A stretch of DNA of 16,046 nucleotides from an uncultured Collinsella sp. (GCA_900542965.1 UQPY01000042.1:1-16046); one strand, 5' to 3'. Positions 1 through 7,241 are shown, numbered from the stretch's first letter. Notes: generated from the sequence alone by a model not told the origin. Program-made: numbers and translations.

Positions 1-21
1 AGCCTCTGAGCTGCGAACATT

Positions 22-96
22 TGGTGGGCGTTAGAAGATTTGAACTTCTGACCTCTTCCGTGTCAGGGAAGCGCTCTCCCCCTGAGCTAAACGCCC
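22..96 (-). tRNA. tRNA-Val (anticodon GAC), CCA encoded
   Basis: The minus strand folds into a complete cloverleaf of 75 nt. The acceptor stem is GGGCGTT pairing with AACGCCC, the D arm is GCTC/GAGC, and the anticodon stem is CTTCC/GGAAG around loop CTGACAC. The T arm is AGAAG/CTTCT around TTCAAAT. Discriminator A and a genome-encoded CCA follow at 22-24. The anticodon at positions 34-36 is GAC, which reads the valine codon GTC. No variable-arm insertion or intron is seen. It has its own upstream promoter and is transcribed away from the transporter gene. Confidence 0.97.
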
Positions 97-125
97 GATC
101 AAGGGTGCGCAAGCGCGCAAGGGAT

Positions 126-154
126 AATATAACGGAGCCTGAACTCGGTGGCAA
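126..154 (-). promoter_or_regulatory. Sigma-70-type promoter of tRNA-Val
   Basis: On the minus strand, TTGCCA (149-154) is followed by a 17-bp spacer and TATATT (126-131). This predicts a start near 119, about 20 bases before the mature tRNA 5' end. Spacing and both hexamers fit the housekeeping consensus. Confidence 0.75.
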
Positions 155-220
155 GAACATTTTTAAAAATCGCTTACATTGTGGAATTCGGGGGTCTTGT
201 CATATCCATTTCAAAAGAGC

Positions 221-249
221 CTGCTGTCGCGATTTGGCTGTCGCATAAT
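221..249 (+). promoter_or_regulatory. Possible promoter of the EamA transporter
   Basis: CATAAT at 244-249 matches five of six bases of the -10 consensus. The hexamer 17 bp upstream, CTGCTG at 221-226, is a poor -35. A start near 256 would place the three hairpins at 263-356 just inside the transcript. The call relies mainly on the -10 and on this placement. Confidence 0.35.
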
Positions 250-260
250 GCAAGGCCGTT

Positions 261-357
261 GCGGTGTCGAGCTATGGAAAGACACCTACGGAATTGTCCT
301 ACCGATAAGCGGACAAGCCTTCGGCTGGTGCCTTTGCCGTGGTAAGGTAAGCCGAAT
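261..357 (+). promoter_or_regulatory. Structured 5' leader with three consecutive hairpins
   Basis: Three stem-loops can be read directly from the sequence ahead of the transporter gene. Hairpin 1 pairs GGTGTC (263-268) with GACACC (281-286). Hairpin 2 pairs TTGTCC (294-299) with GGACAA (311-316). Hairpin 3 pairs TTCGGCT (320-326) with AGCCGAA (350-356) and continues, past a two-base bulge, with 329-334 pairing 344-349. An alternative small hairpin, AGCC (316-319) with GGCT (323-326), would exclude both hairpin 2 and hairpin 3. No U-run follows, so this is not an ordinary terminator. I do not recognise a known riboswitch class. Confidence 0.4.
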
Positions 358-385
358 TGTTTCCAGGCTGTTTCGGGGGAGCGGA

Positions 386-1408
386 ATGAGCAAAGAGTGT
401 GTCGAGCAGGTCGAAGGCGCAGGGGCTTCGGTGCCGATGACCGATATATCGAACATTGATGTGCCCGAGGGCACCGACGAGCTCAGCCGCAACACCCGTC
501 GCGCATGGCGCGACCGCCTGAACAGCGCTTCGACGCGCAAGATGATCACGGGCGTCTTGGCTACGCTGGTGGGCGGTTCGTTTTGGGGCTTCTCGGGCAC
601 CAGCGCGAGTTTTCTGTTCGATACCTACCACGTCGACACCTTGTGGCTTATGAGCGTGCGTCAGATTCTCGCCGGTCTACTCTTTATGGCCGTGGTTGTT
701 ACGCGCGACCGCGAGCGCCTGATTAAGCTCTGGACCACACCCGCCGATCGCAAGCAGCTGCTGCTCTTTACCGCCTTTGGTCTGTTGTTCAACCAGTTTT
801 GCTATCTTTCGGCCGTGCGCCTGACGAACGCCGGAACCGCGACGGTGCTCCAGTGCCTGCAGCTCGTTATCATCATGGGCTACGCCTGCGTGACCGATCG
901 CCGCATGCCGCGCACTCGCGAAGTCATCGGCATTGGCCTGGCTCTGGGTGGAACCTTTTTAATCGCCACCGGCGGCGACCCCACCAGCCTGAATATCTCG
1001 CCGCTTGGCCTGGCAGCAGGTCTTATGTGTGCGGTCAGCGCCGCGTGTATGGCGGTGATCCCCGCCAAGATCCTGCCCGAATACGGCAGCCCCATCGTCA
1101 CGGGCTCGGCAATGCTCACGGCGGGCGTGGTCTCGTGCGTCTTCGTGCAGCCCTGGGCGCATATGCCGGCGCTCGACGCTGCCGGCATCGAGGCGCTCGC
1201 GGTGTTCGTGGTTATCGGCTCGTTTTTTGCTTACATGCTTTATATGCAGGGCGTTAAGGACATCGGCTCGGTGCGCGCGAGCCTCATCGGAACTGTGGAG
1301 CCGGTTTCGGCGACCATCACCAGCGCCGTTATGCTGGGGACGGTGTTTTTGCCGACCGACCTTATCGGCTTTGTCATGATCATCGTGATGATGTTCCTCA
1401 CGGTGTAG
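386..1408 (+). CDS. EamA-family (DMT superfamily) membrane transporter
   Basis: This 340-residue protein has the arrangement of drug/metabolite transporters: two tandem EamA repeats (about residues 54-185 and 205-335) and roughly ten hydrophobic segments. The first segment carries a GGSFWGFSGTSASFLF stretch, as is typical of the family. Such proteins export metabolites, amino acids or drugs across the cytoplasmic membrane; the substrate here cannot be told. The ATG at 386 is chosen because GGGGAGCGGA lies directly upstream; the frame is open back to 179 without a better site. The first 50 or so residues are hydrophilic and acidic, longer than usual. The next in-frame ATGs (437, 542) lack a convincing ribosome site. 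The gene appears monocistronic, with a structured leader in front. Confidence 0.88.
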   Translation: MSKECVEQVEGAGASVPMTDISNIDVPEGTDELSRNTRRAWRDRLNSASTRKMITGVLATLVGGSFWGFSGTSASFLFDTYHVDTLWLMSVRQILAGLLFMAVVVTRDRERLIKLWTTPADRKQLLLFTAFGLLFNQFCYLSAVRLTNAGTATVLQCLQLVIIMGYACVTDRRMPRTREVIGIGLALGGTFLIATGGDPTSLNISPLGLAAGLMCAVSAACMAVIPAKILPEYGSPIVTGSAMLTAGVVSCVFVQPWAHMPALDAAGIEALAVFVVIGSFFAYMLYMQGVKDIGSVRASLIGTVEPVSATITSAVMLGTVFLPTDLIGFVMIIVMMFLTV

Positions 1409-1499
1409 CTAGCGCCGCCGCCAAGACAGAAAAGGTGTTGTGCCGCATTTTCGCCAATTGATGTCCGTGTCTGGAGTTTAGCTGTCGATGCTCAAAATG

Positions 1500-1521
1500 C
1501 CATAAACTAGTAACGTTATGG
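1500..1521 (+). promoter_or_regulatory. Small dyad ahead of the DUF4012 gene
   Basis: CCATAA (1500-1505) and TTATGG (1516-1521) form a 6-bp inverted repeat with a 10-base loop, followed by ACTTTTT. It lies about 37 bp before the DUF4012 start and overlaps a weak -10-like TAAACT (1503-1508). It could be an operator, a weak terminator of the upstream gene, or chance. The rest of the 149-bp gap shows no other clear signal. Confidence 0.22.
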
Positions 1522-1557
1522 ACTTTTTCATTGCGACTCAATTGCGAGGATTTCTTT

Positions 1558-3870
1558 ATGGCTGGTAATCACTTTAAGGGCAGCGATAGCGGCCGCCCTG
1601 CAGTTCCGCCGCGTCCGAACGGGGCTGGTAAGGCCGGCACGCCGGGCGGCGCTGGACAGGGCGGTTCCGGTAAGCGCGTGTCCCCGGGCGAGACGGCGAT
1701 GTTTACCGCTCTGTACGAGCAGTCTCAAAAGGCAAAAAAGACCGGCCGTGCAAGAGGAAATGTCTTTGCGGACGGTGCAACCTCCACGTCGCAGCCGAGC
1801 GGGGCTCCTTCGGTACCCGCGAACAACGCGGGTGCTGCCAACGCCGCGAATGGCGCCGGCAACGTTAATGCCGGCAAGGCCGCCAACAATACTCCCTCTG
1901 CCGGTGGCGCGGGGCTTACGGGTAACCTTGGCACGATTTACACTGGCGCCTCCGAGACTGGCACGTTCGCCCGCCTGGATGATAGCGGTGCCGAGTTTGC
2001 GGGCTCGGGTTCCAAGGAAGATTATTACGATTTTGGTTTGAACTACGGTAGCGACGCTTCGTCGAGTTCGACCTCTGACGGTCTGGTCCGTCATCGCCAT
2101 CGCAAGGGCGAGCGCAAAAAGCGTCACACTGGCGCCATTATTGCCGCTGTGGTCGTGGTGCTTCTCGTTGCGCTTGGCGCAAGCGGCTTTATGCTGCTTA
2201 ACTCGGCAAAGACCGTAAAGAGCGAAGCGAAGGAGGCTGTCGAGATCGTCGGTGGCCTTAAGGACAAGGTCACGTCGGGCGATTTTTCGACGCTGCCCGA
2301 CGATGCGAAGAAGATCGATGAGCTCTGTAACAGCATGAAGGCGGAGACCTCGAGCCCGCTGTGGGCGGCGGCTTCGTTTATCCCGGTGTATGGCAGCGAT
2401 ATCAATGCGGCCCGCACCATGATTGACGCCCTGTCCGATGTCTCGAGCAATGCGCTGGTTCCCATGGCCGATAACCTTTCGCAGGCTACGCCCGGCAAGC
2501 TGTTCCAGGACGGCATGATTAACGTGTCCGCGCTGCAGGCGGTCGCCGATTCGCTTTCCGATAGCTCCATGGTGTTCAAGAGCGCCAACGAGAAGATCCA
2601 GGGTATTGGCGATACTCATATTTCCCAGGTGACCGAGCTGGTCGATAAGGCCAAGGACGGCTTTGCCACCCTCAACGGCGCGGTTGACGCGGCGGAGAAG
2701 GTCGCCCCCGTCCTTCCCCAGATGCTCGGCGCCAACGGCCAGACGCGCAACTACCTTATGTACGCCATGAACAACGTCGAGATTCGTGCTTGCGGCGGCT
2801 TTGGCGGTTCGCAGGGCCTGATTTCGGTCACTGACGGCCAGATGTCGATTGGCGAGTTTGTTCCCCGCATTGGACTCAGCGAGGATGAGGCAGTCGAGAG
2901 CGTCGACGAAGAGGATGAGGCGCTGTTCGGCAACCACAGTAACCTGTACAACTCGGGCAATACCTATTCGCCTGATTGGCCCCGCAACTCGCAGCGTGTC
3001 GCCGCGCTGTGGAAGTCCCAGTATGGACAGGACGTTGATGGCGTCATCGGTATCGACCCGGTGTTCCTGCAGTATCTGCTGGGCCTGGTCGGTAATGTCT
3101 CGCTGCCCGACGGAACGGTTGTCGACGGCACCAACGCCGCAAAGGTCCTCATGCACGATGTGTACTGGAACTATCCGGTCGAGGAGTCGGACGGCATCTT
3201 TGCATCCGTCGCCAGCGCTGCCTTCGACAAGATCCTTGGCGGTATCGGCGATGTCGATGTTACGAAGCTTGTCAGCGCCGTTGAGCGCGGTGCCGAAGAG
3301 GGCCGCCTGATCGCGTGGATGAGAAACGATGATGAGCAGAATGCCATCAAAGAGACGGGCATTGACGCTTCGCTGCCCGATCCGGATGATCCGAGTGCCG
3401 ATCCCGTTGCCGGCGTTTACTTTAACAACCTGAGCTTCTCCAAGCTCGACTGGTATCTGAACGCCGACACTCAGATTGGTCAGGGCGTGAAGAACGGCGA
3501 CGGCACGTGCTCCTATCGCATCACCGTTACCCTGACGAACATCATGACGCAGGAGGAGGCTGGCAAGCTGCCCGACTACGTTGCGGCGAGCGCACCCGAT
3601 GCCGCGCGTGACGACGAGCGTCTGAATGTCTCGTTGTTTGCCCCGACGGGCGGTAACATTACTGATCTGACCGTCGAGGGCACCCAGTTTGGTCTTGGCG
3701 CCGCTACGTGGCATGGAATCCCCTTCTATTCGGGCACCGTTGACCTGCATGCTGGCGAGACGACGACGATCACGTATACGCTGACCACGTCGGCCGAGGC
3801 GGGGGACAAGCCGCTTACGCTGCGTCAGACTCCTACATGCCAGGCGGCTCGCGACAGCGCGTCGGCGTAG
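1558..3870 (+). CDS. DUF4012 domain-containing single-pass membrane protein
   Basis: The product is 770 residues. Residues 1-180 are low-complexity and rich in Ala, Gly, Asn and Ser. A basic stretch (RKGERKKRH, about 182-190) precedes one hydrophobic helix (about 192-216), implying a cytoplasmic N-terminus and a large outer domain. The outer part carries DUF4012 hallmarks: YLMYAMNNVEIRACGGFGGS near residue 399, then DVDGVIGIDPVFLQYLLGL and a VSLPDGT segment. DUF4012 is found in Actinobacteria and relatives, often near cell-envelope polysaccharide genes, with no established activity. The ATG at 1558 is chosen over the TTG at 1531 because GAGGA lies seven bases upstream. A terminator follows, then glmM, which fits a surface or wall role, though that is inference. 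No sortase motif is visible. Confidence 0.85.
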   Translation: MAGNHFKGSDSGRPAVPPRPNGAGKAGTPGGAGQGGSGKRVSPGETAMFTALYEQSQKAKKTGRARGNVFADGATSTSQPSGAPSVPANNAGAANAANGAGNVNAGKAANNTPSAGGAGLTGNLGTIYTGASETGTFARLDDSGAEFAGSGSKEDYYDFGLNYGSDASSSSTSDGLVRHRHRKGERKKRHTGAIIAAVVVVLLVALGASGFMLLNSAKTVKSEAKEAVEIVGGLKDKVTSGDFSTLPDDAKKIDELCNSMKAETSSPLWAAASFIPVYGSDINAARTMIDALSDVSSNALVPMADNLSQATPGKLFQDGMINVSALQAVADSLSDSSMVFKSANEKIQGIGDTHISQVTELVDKAKDGFATLNGAVDAAEKVAPVLPQMLGANGQTRNYLMYAMNNVEIRACGGFGGSQGLISVTDGQMSIGEFVPRIGLSEDEAVESVDEEDEALFGNHSNLYNSGNTYSPDWPRNSQRVAALWKSQYGQDVDGVIGIDPVFLQYLLGLVGNVSLPDGTVVDGTNAAKVLMHDVYWNYPVEESDGIFASVASAAFDKILGGIGDVDVTKLVSAVERGAEEGRLIAWMRNDDEQNAIKETGIDASLPDPDDPSADPVAGVYFNNLSFSKLDWYLNADTQIGQGVKNGDGTCSYRITVTLTNIMTQEEAGKLPDYVAASAPDAARDDERLNVSLFAPTGGNITDLTVEGTQFGLGAATWHGIPFYSGTVDLHAGETTTITYTLTTSAEAGDKPLTLRQTPTCQAARDSASA

Positions 3871-3907
3871 GGTTTTTCTGGTAGCGCAGATAATCGAGTA
3901 CCATTTT

Positions 3908-3940
3908 GGGGCGGACAGGCAATCTGTTCGCCCCTATTTT
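3908..3940 (+). terminator. Rho-independent terminator after the DUF4012 gene
   Basis: An 11-bp stem (3908-3918 with 3924-3934, one G·U pair) with a five-base loop is followed by TATTTT. It ends four bases before the AGGAG of glmM, so it either terminates the upstream gene or acts as an attenuator in the glmM leader. A GATAAT hexamer at 3889-3894 could be a glmM -10, but no good -35 is present. Confidence 0.75.
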
Positions 3941-3953
3941 GTAAGGAGAGCGC

Positions 3954-5285
3954 ATGAAGTACTTTGGCACCGACGGCTTTCGCGGCGAGGCCAACGTTGG
4001 GCTGACGGTAGAGCATGCTTATAAGATCGGCCGCTTTGTGGGTTGGTATTACGGTGCCAACCGCGAGCGCAAGGCACGCGTGATCGTGGGCAAGGACACA
4101 CGTCGTTCGAGCTACATGTTCGAGGCGGCGCTGGTGAGCGGCTTGGTCGCGAGCGGCGCGGACGCCTACATGCTGCACGTGATCCCAACGCCGGGCGTGG
4201 CGCATCAGACCGTGGAGGGCTGCTTCGATTGCGGCATCATGATCAGCGCGAGCCACAACCCGTTTTGCGATAACGGCATTAAGCTCGTCAACAGCGACGG
4301 CTTCAAGATGGACGAGGACGTGCTGGAACTCATCGAGGATTACATCGATGGCAAGGGCGAGGTGCCGCTGGCCACGGGCAACCACATTGGCGCTACGGTC
4401 GATTACATGCAGGGCCGCAACCGCTATATTGCCTCGCTCATCGCGAGCGCGAACTTTTCGCTGCAGGGCGTCAAGATCGGCATCGACTGCGCCAACGGCT
4501 CGGCGTCCTCGGTGGCCAAGCCGGTGTTCGACGCGCTGGGCGCCGACGTGCGCGTGATCAACGCCGCGCCCGACGGATTTAACATCAATGTGGACTGTGG
4601 CTCCACGCATATGGAGCGCCTACAGCGCCACGTGGTGGAGCAGGGCCTGGACGTGGGCTTTGCCTATGACGGCGATGCCGACCGCTGCCTGGCCGTGGAT
4701 GAGCGCGGGCGCGTGGTCGACGGCGACCAGATCCTGTACGTGTGCGGTGTGTACCTGAACAAGCACGGTCGCCTTTCGGGCGGTACCGTGGTGCCGACGA
4801 TCGCCAGCAACTTTGGCCTGGTCAAGTCGTTGGAGCTTGCCGGTCTGAGTGCCGTGACCAGCGGCGTGGGCGACCGTCATGTGTATGCCAAGATGCGCGA
4901 GGGCGGCTACAGCCTGGGCGGCGAGCAGACGGGCCATACGATCTTTGGCGATATCGAGCGCACGGGCGACGGCATTATGACCTCGCTGCGCGTGATGGAA
5001 GTGATTCGCGCCGAGCGCGAGACACTCTCGCAGCTCACGGCTCCGTGCAAGCTGCTGCCGCAAGCGCAGGTTGCCGTGCGCGTGGCCGACAAGGATGCCG
5101 CGCTCGAGAACATGGGCGTGCAGAACGCGATCGCCGAGGTCGAGGCCGCGCTGGCGGGCGAGGGCCGCGTGCTCGTGCGCAAGAGCGGAACCGAGTCGGT
5201 GATTCGCGTGTTGGCTGAGGCTCCGGACCAAGCCGCCGCCGACGCCGCCATGAAGCGCATCGCAAGTGCTCTGGAAGCTTTATAG
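3954..5285 (+). CDS. glmM: Phosphoglucosamine mutase
   Basis: GlmM interconverts glucosamine-6-phosphate and glucosamine-1-phosphate in the cytoplasm, the step before GlmU in UDP-GlcNAc synthesis for peptidoglycan. The 443-residue length is normal. In order: the N-terminal FGTDGFRGEAN signature, the catalytic ISASHNP loop with phosphoserine Ser100, the metal-binding DGDADR loop (Asp239, Asp241, Asp243), the sugar-binding GGEQTGH motif and the C-terminal phosphate-binding RKSGTES loop. The FGTDGxRGxAN start separates GlmM from phosphomannomutase and phosphoglucomutase relatives. The start follows a strong AAGGAG. A terminator-like hairpin lies just upstream, and a perfect 13-bp inverted repeat overlaps the stop codon. 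Confidence 0.95.
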   Translation: MKYFGTDGFRGEANVGLTVEHAYKIGRFVGWYYGANRERKARVIVGKDTRRSSYMFEAALVSGLVASGADAYMLHVIPTPGVAHQTVEGCFDCGIMISASHNPFCDNGIKLVNSDGFKMDEDVLELIEDYIDGKGEVPLATGNHIGATVDYMQGRNRYIASLIASANFSLQGVKIGIDCANGSASSVAKPVFDALGADVRVINAAPDGFNINVDCGSTHMERLQRHVVEQGLDVGFAYDGDADRCLAVDERGRVVDGDQILYVCGVYLNKHGRLSGGTVVPTIASNFGLVKSLELAGLSAVTSGVGDRHVYAKMREGGYSLGGEQTGHTIFGDIERTGDGIMTSLRVMEVIRAERETLSQLTAPCKLLPQAQVAVRVADKDAALENMGVQNAIAEVEAALAGEGRVLVRKSGTESVIRVLAEAPDQAAADAAMKRIASALEAL

Positions 5286-5313
5286 TTACGCGGTTTTACC
5301 AAACCGCGTAACT
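5284..5313. repeat. Perfect 13-bp inverted repeat on the glmM stop codon
   Basis: AGTTACGCGGTTT (5284-5296) and its exact complement (5301-5313) are separated by TACC. The first arm overlaps the last two bases of the glmM TAG. No T-run follows on either strand, so it is not a classical terminator. It could protect the mRNA 3' end or belong to the palindrome cluster that follows. Confidence 0.8.
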
Positions 5314-5325
5314 GCTCGACGCTGC

Positions 5326-5424
5326 AAACGGCCCCAAGCGGCAATCTGACGTTCAATTTCAAGGGCGCGACCAGAAGGTCAGCGCCCTTTCATTTCACGT
5401 CACCTTGCTCGCTTGGGGTCGTTT
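5326..5424. repeat. 99-nt nested palindrome in the glmM 3' region
   Basis: Three stems lie inside one another. The outer stem is 16 bp (5326-5341 with 5409-5424, two G·U pairs). The middle stem is 6 bp, TGACGT (5347-5352) with ACGTCA (5397-5402). The inner stem is the terminator hairpin at 5361-5389. The outer arms contain CCCCAAGCG and its complement. It may be an extended 3'-UTR structure or a small non-autonomous repeat that supplies a terminator. Confidence 0.6.
5361..5394 (+). terminator. Rho-independent terminator of glmM
   Basis: AAGGGCGCGACC (5361-5372) pairs with GGTC plus GCGCCCTT (5377-5389, one bulged A) around an AGAA loop, followed by TTTCATTT. It lies 75 bp after the glmM stop and forms the core of the larger palindrome. 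Confidence 0.75.
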
Positions 5425-5474
5425 TCGCTGACGTTGCCAAGACATCGGCGTCAACGTGGTTGGCGTTCAAAGAG

Positions 5475-5592
5475 TAGTCATTGGGGACGTTCTTAAATGA
5501 CTAGCCATCGGGGACACTCTTCGTCATCCGTGCTTCTGGCTGGCAAAGAGTGTCCCAAACGACTAGTCATTTAAGAACGTCCCCAATGACTA
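5475..5592. repeat. 118-nt REP/MITE-like palindrome with 47-nt arms
   Basis: Arms 5475-5521 and 5546-5592 are inverted copies, identical over their outer 30 bases and differing at four positions further in, around a 24-nt loop. Each arm is built from two related 20-base units, TAGTCATTGGGGACGTTCTT and TAGCCATCGGGGACACTCTT, with a 7-base spacer. The GGGGAC-type motifs and nested symmetry resemble REP-like elements moved by REP-associated tyrosine (IS200-like) transposases. No transposase gene is present here, and no target duplication is evident. Confidence 0.8.
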
Positions 5593-5596
5593 GGTG

Positions 5597-5636
5597 AAAA
5601 GGGGGCGCCGCGGGATAGATCCTGCGGCGCCCCTTT
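5597..5636 (-). terminator. Terminator of the M32 peptidase gene (possibly bidirectional)
   Basis: A 14-bp GC-rich stem (5602-5615 with 5620-5633, one G·U) closes a TAGA loop. On the minus strand it is followed by a TTTT run (5597-5600), 25 bp after the peptidase stop codon. A short TTT on the plus strand (5634-5636) could allow activity in both directions. Confidence 0.8.
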
Positions 5637-5657
5637 GCGTTGGCGTGTGCCTAAGCT

Positions 5658-7241
5658 TTACAGCTCGTAGAGCGTGGTGAACTTGTCCTGCAGGTAGCTG
5701 CAGTAGTAACGAGCATCGAATGCCATGCCGCAGGCGCTCTTGATGAGCTCCGGCGCGTCTTTGGCGCGGCCCCACTGCCAAATGTGCTCGCCCAGCCAGG
5801 CGCGGACGGGCGCCAGATCACCGCTCGCGCAGGCATCGGTAAGGTCGACGCCGTCGCGGCACATGGCCGGCACAAACATGGCGTCGTAGGCGCTGCCCAG
5901 CGCATAGGTGGGGAAGTAGCCAAACGAGCCACCGCTCCAGTGCGTATCCTGCAGGCAGCCGTGCGTGTCGTCAGGAACGGGAATGCCCAGGTACTCGTCC
6001 ATAAAACGGTTCCAAAGCGCGGGGATATCCTTGGCCGTGGCCTCGCCGGCAAACAGCATGCGCTCGATCTGGTAGCGCACCATAACGTGCAGCGGATAGG
6101 TGAGCTCGTCCGCCTCGGTGCGGATCAACGACGGCTGCGCGATGTTCACGGCGCGGTAGAGCGTGTCCTCGTCAACGTCGCCGTAGACCTCGGGCGCGTG
6201 ACGGCGCAGTACCTCGAGCAGCGGGCCCATAAAGGCGCGGCTGCGACCCACGGTGTTCTCGAAAAAGCGGCTCTGGCTCTCGTGGATGCCCATGGAGGTG
6301 CCACCTTCAAGACAGGTGCGCGCATAGGCAGGATTGACGCCCAGCTCGTACATGGCGTGGCCCGCCTCGTGGATGATGCTGTAGACGTTGGAGATGCAGT
6401 CGTTCTCGTAGATGTGCGTCGCGATGCGCGCGTCGCCCACGGCAAAGCCCTCGCTAAACGGGTGCTCGGTAAAGGCAAGCGTGGTGTCGTCCAGGTTCAG
6501 GCCGACAAGCTTCATAAGGTCGAAGCTCATGGCGCGCTGGGCGGCCTCGGGCACGCGGGCGTGCAAAAAGTCGGCATCGGGCTGCTGGCTGCGCTCGCCG
6601 ATGGCGTGCACGAGCGGCACGACCGTCGCCTTGACCTCATCGCAAAACGCATCGAAGCTCTTGGCGGAAAGGCCGCGCTCGTACTGGTCGAGCCAAACAT
6701 CGTATGGGTCGCGCTTGGGGTCCATAAGTTCGGCCTGATGCTTAAGTTGGGCGACGATCCTATCCACATAGGGCTCAAAGCTCGCCCAGTCATTGGCCGT
6801 CTTGGCCTTGTGCCACACGGCATCGGCCTCGCAGGTGAGCCTGGTCCAGGCCTCGGCCTCCTCGGTGGGGATGACGCTTGCCTCGCGCTGGTCGCGACCG
6901 AGCACACGGATCTCGTCGAGCAGCTGCGGGTCGTCGATTTTGCCGCCGGCGACGGTCTCGCGCGCTAACGAGCGTACGAGCTCAACGGACTTCTCGCTGG
7001 TCAGCAGCTTGTGATGCTCGCCGGCAAGCGTGCCCATGGCGTCGGCACGGGCGGCAGCACCATTGGCAGGAGCAATCGTCGCTCCATCGAACTCGGCAAT
7101 CTTGAGCAGGTACTCACGAGTCCACAGCTTGCCCTCGAGTTTGCGGAACTTTTTGACGGCCTTGTCGACTTTAGCGGCCTTGACGCCCTTGGCGGCCTTT
7201 GCCACGGCGGCCTTGGCCTTCTTATCGAGTTTCTTTCCCAT
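5658..7241 (-). CDS. M32-family metallocarboxypeptidase (carboxypeptidase Taq type)
   Basis: M32 enzymes are cytosolic zinc carboxypeptidases that release C-terminal residues from peptides. This 527-residue protein has the zinc motif HEAGH (His291, Glu292, His295) inside SIIHEAGHAMYELG, and the third ligand in GIHESQSRFFEN (Glu321). The preceding HPFSEGFAVGDARIATHIYEND block is also typical. It is a little longer than most members, about 500, because of a Lys/Ala-rich extension covering roughly residues 2-30. The usual WD-(Q/E)xxxMP stretch near the start appears as FDGATIAP, so the Trp and Met are replaced. The ATG follows AAGGAT at good spacing. No signal peptide is seen. It is transcribed alone, with its own terminator. 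Confidence 0.92.
   Translation of the reverse strand: MGKKLDKKAKAAVAKAAKGVKAAKVDKAVKKFRKLEGKLWTREYLLKIAEFDGATIAPANGAAARADAMGTLAGEHHKLLTSEKSVELVRSLARETVAGGKIDDPQLLDEIRVLGRDQREASVIPTEEAEAWTRLTCEADAVWHKAKTANDWASFEPYVDRIVAQLKHQAELMDPKRDPYDVWLDQYERGLSAKSFDAFCDEVKATVVPLVHAIGERSQQPDADFLHARVPEAAQRAMSFDLMKLVGLNLDDTTLAFTEHPFSEGFAVGDARIATHIYENDCISNVYSIIHEAGHAMYELGVNPAYARTCLEGGTSMGIHESQSRFFENTVGRSRAFMGPLLEVLRRHAPEVYGDVDEDTLYRAVNIAQPSLIRTEADELTYPLHVMVRYQIERMLFAGEATAKDIPALWNRFMDEYLGIPVPDDTHGCLQDTHWSGGSFGYFPTYALGSAYDAMFVPAMCRDGVDLTDACASGDLAPVRAWLGEHIWQWGRAKDAPELIKSACGMAFDARYYCSYLQDKFTTLYEL

Noticed and set aside
1..21. Possible start of another minus-strand tRNA (reads ...GCAGCTCAGAGGCT)
   Set aside because: The GCTCAG resembles a D arm, but position 8 would be C rather than U, it would leave one base to tRNA-Val, and too little sequence is present.
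22..385. tRNA as attachment site of an integrated element
   Set aside because: No integrase, no repeat of the tRNA end, and the neighbouring genes have normal composition and function.
1528..3750. 740-codon antisense open frame opposite the DUF4012 gene
   Set aside because: It mirrors a strongly supported gene, has no domain, and is explained by GC-rich codon use that avoids stops on the other strand.
5475..5592. CRISPR repeats
   Set aside because: The repeated 20-mers are arranged as inverted pairs with no regular unique spacers and no cas gene nearby.
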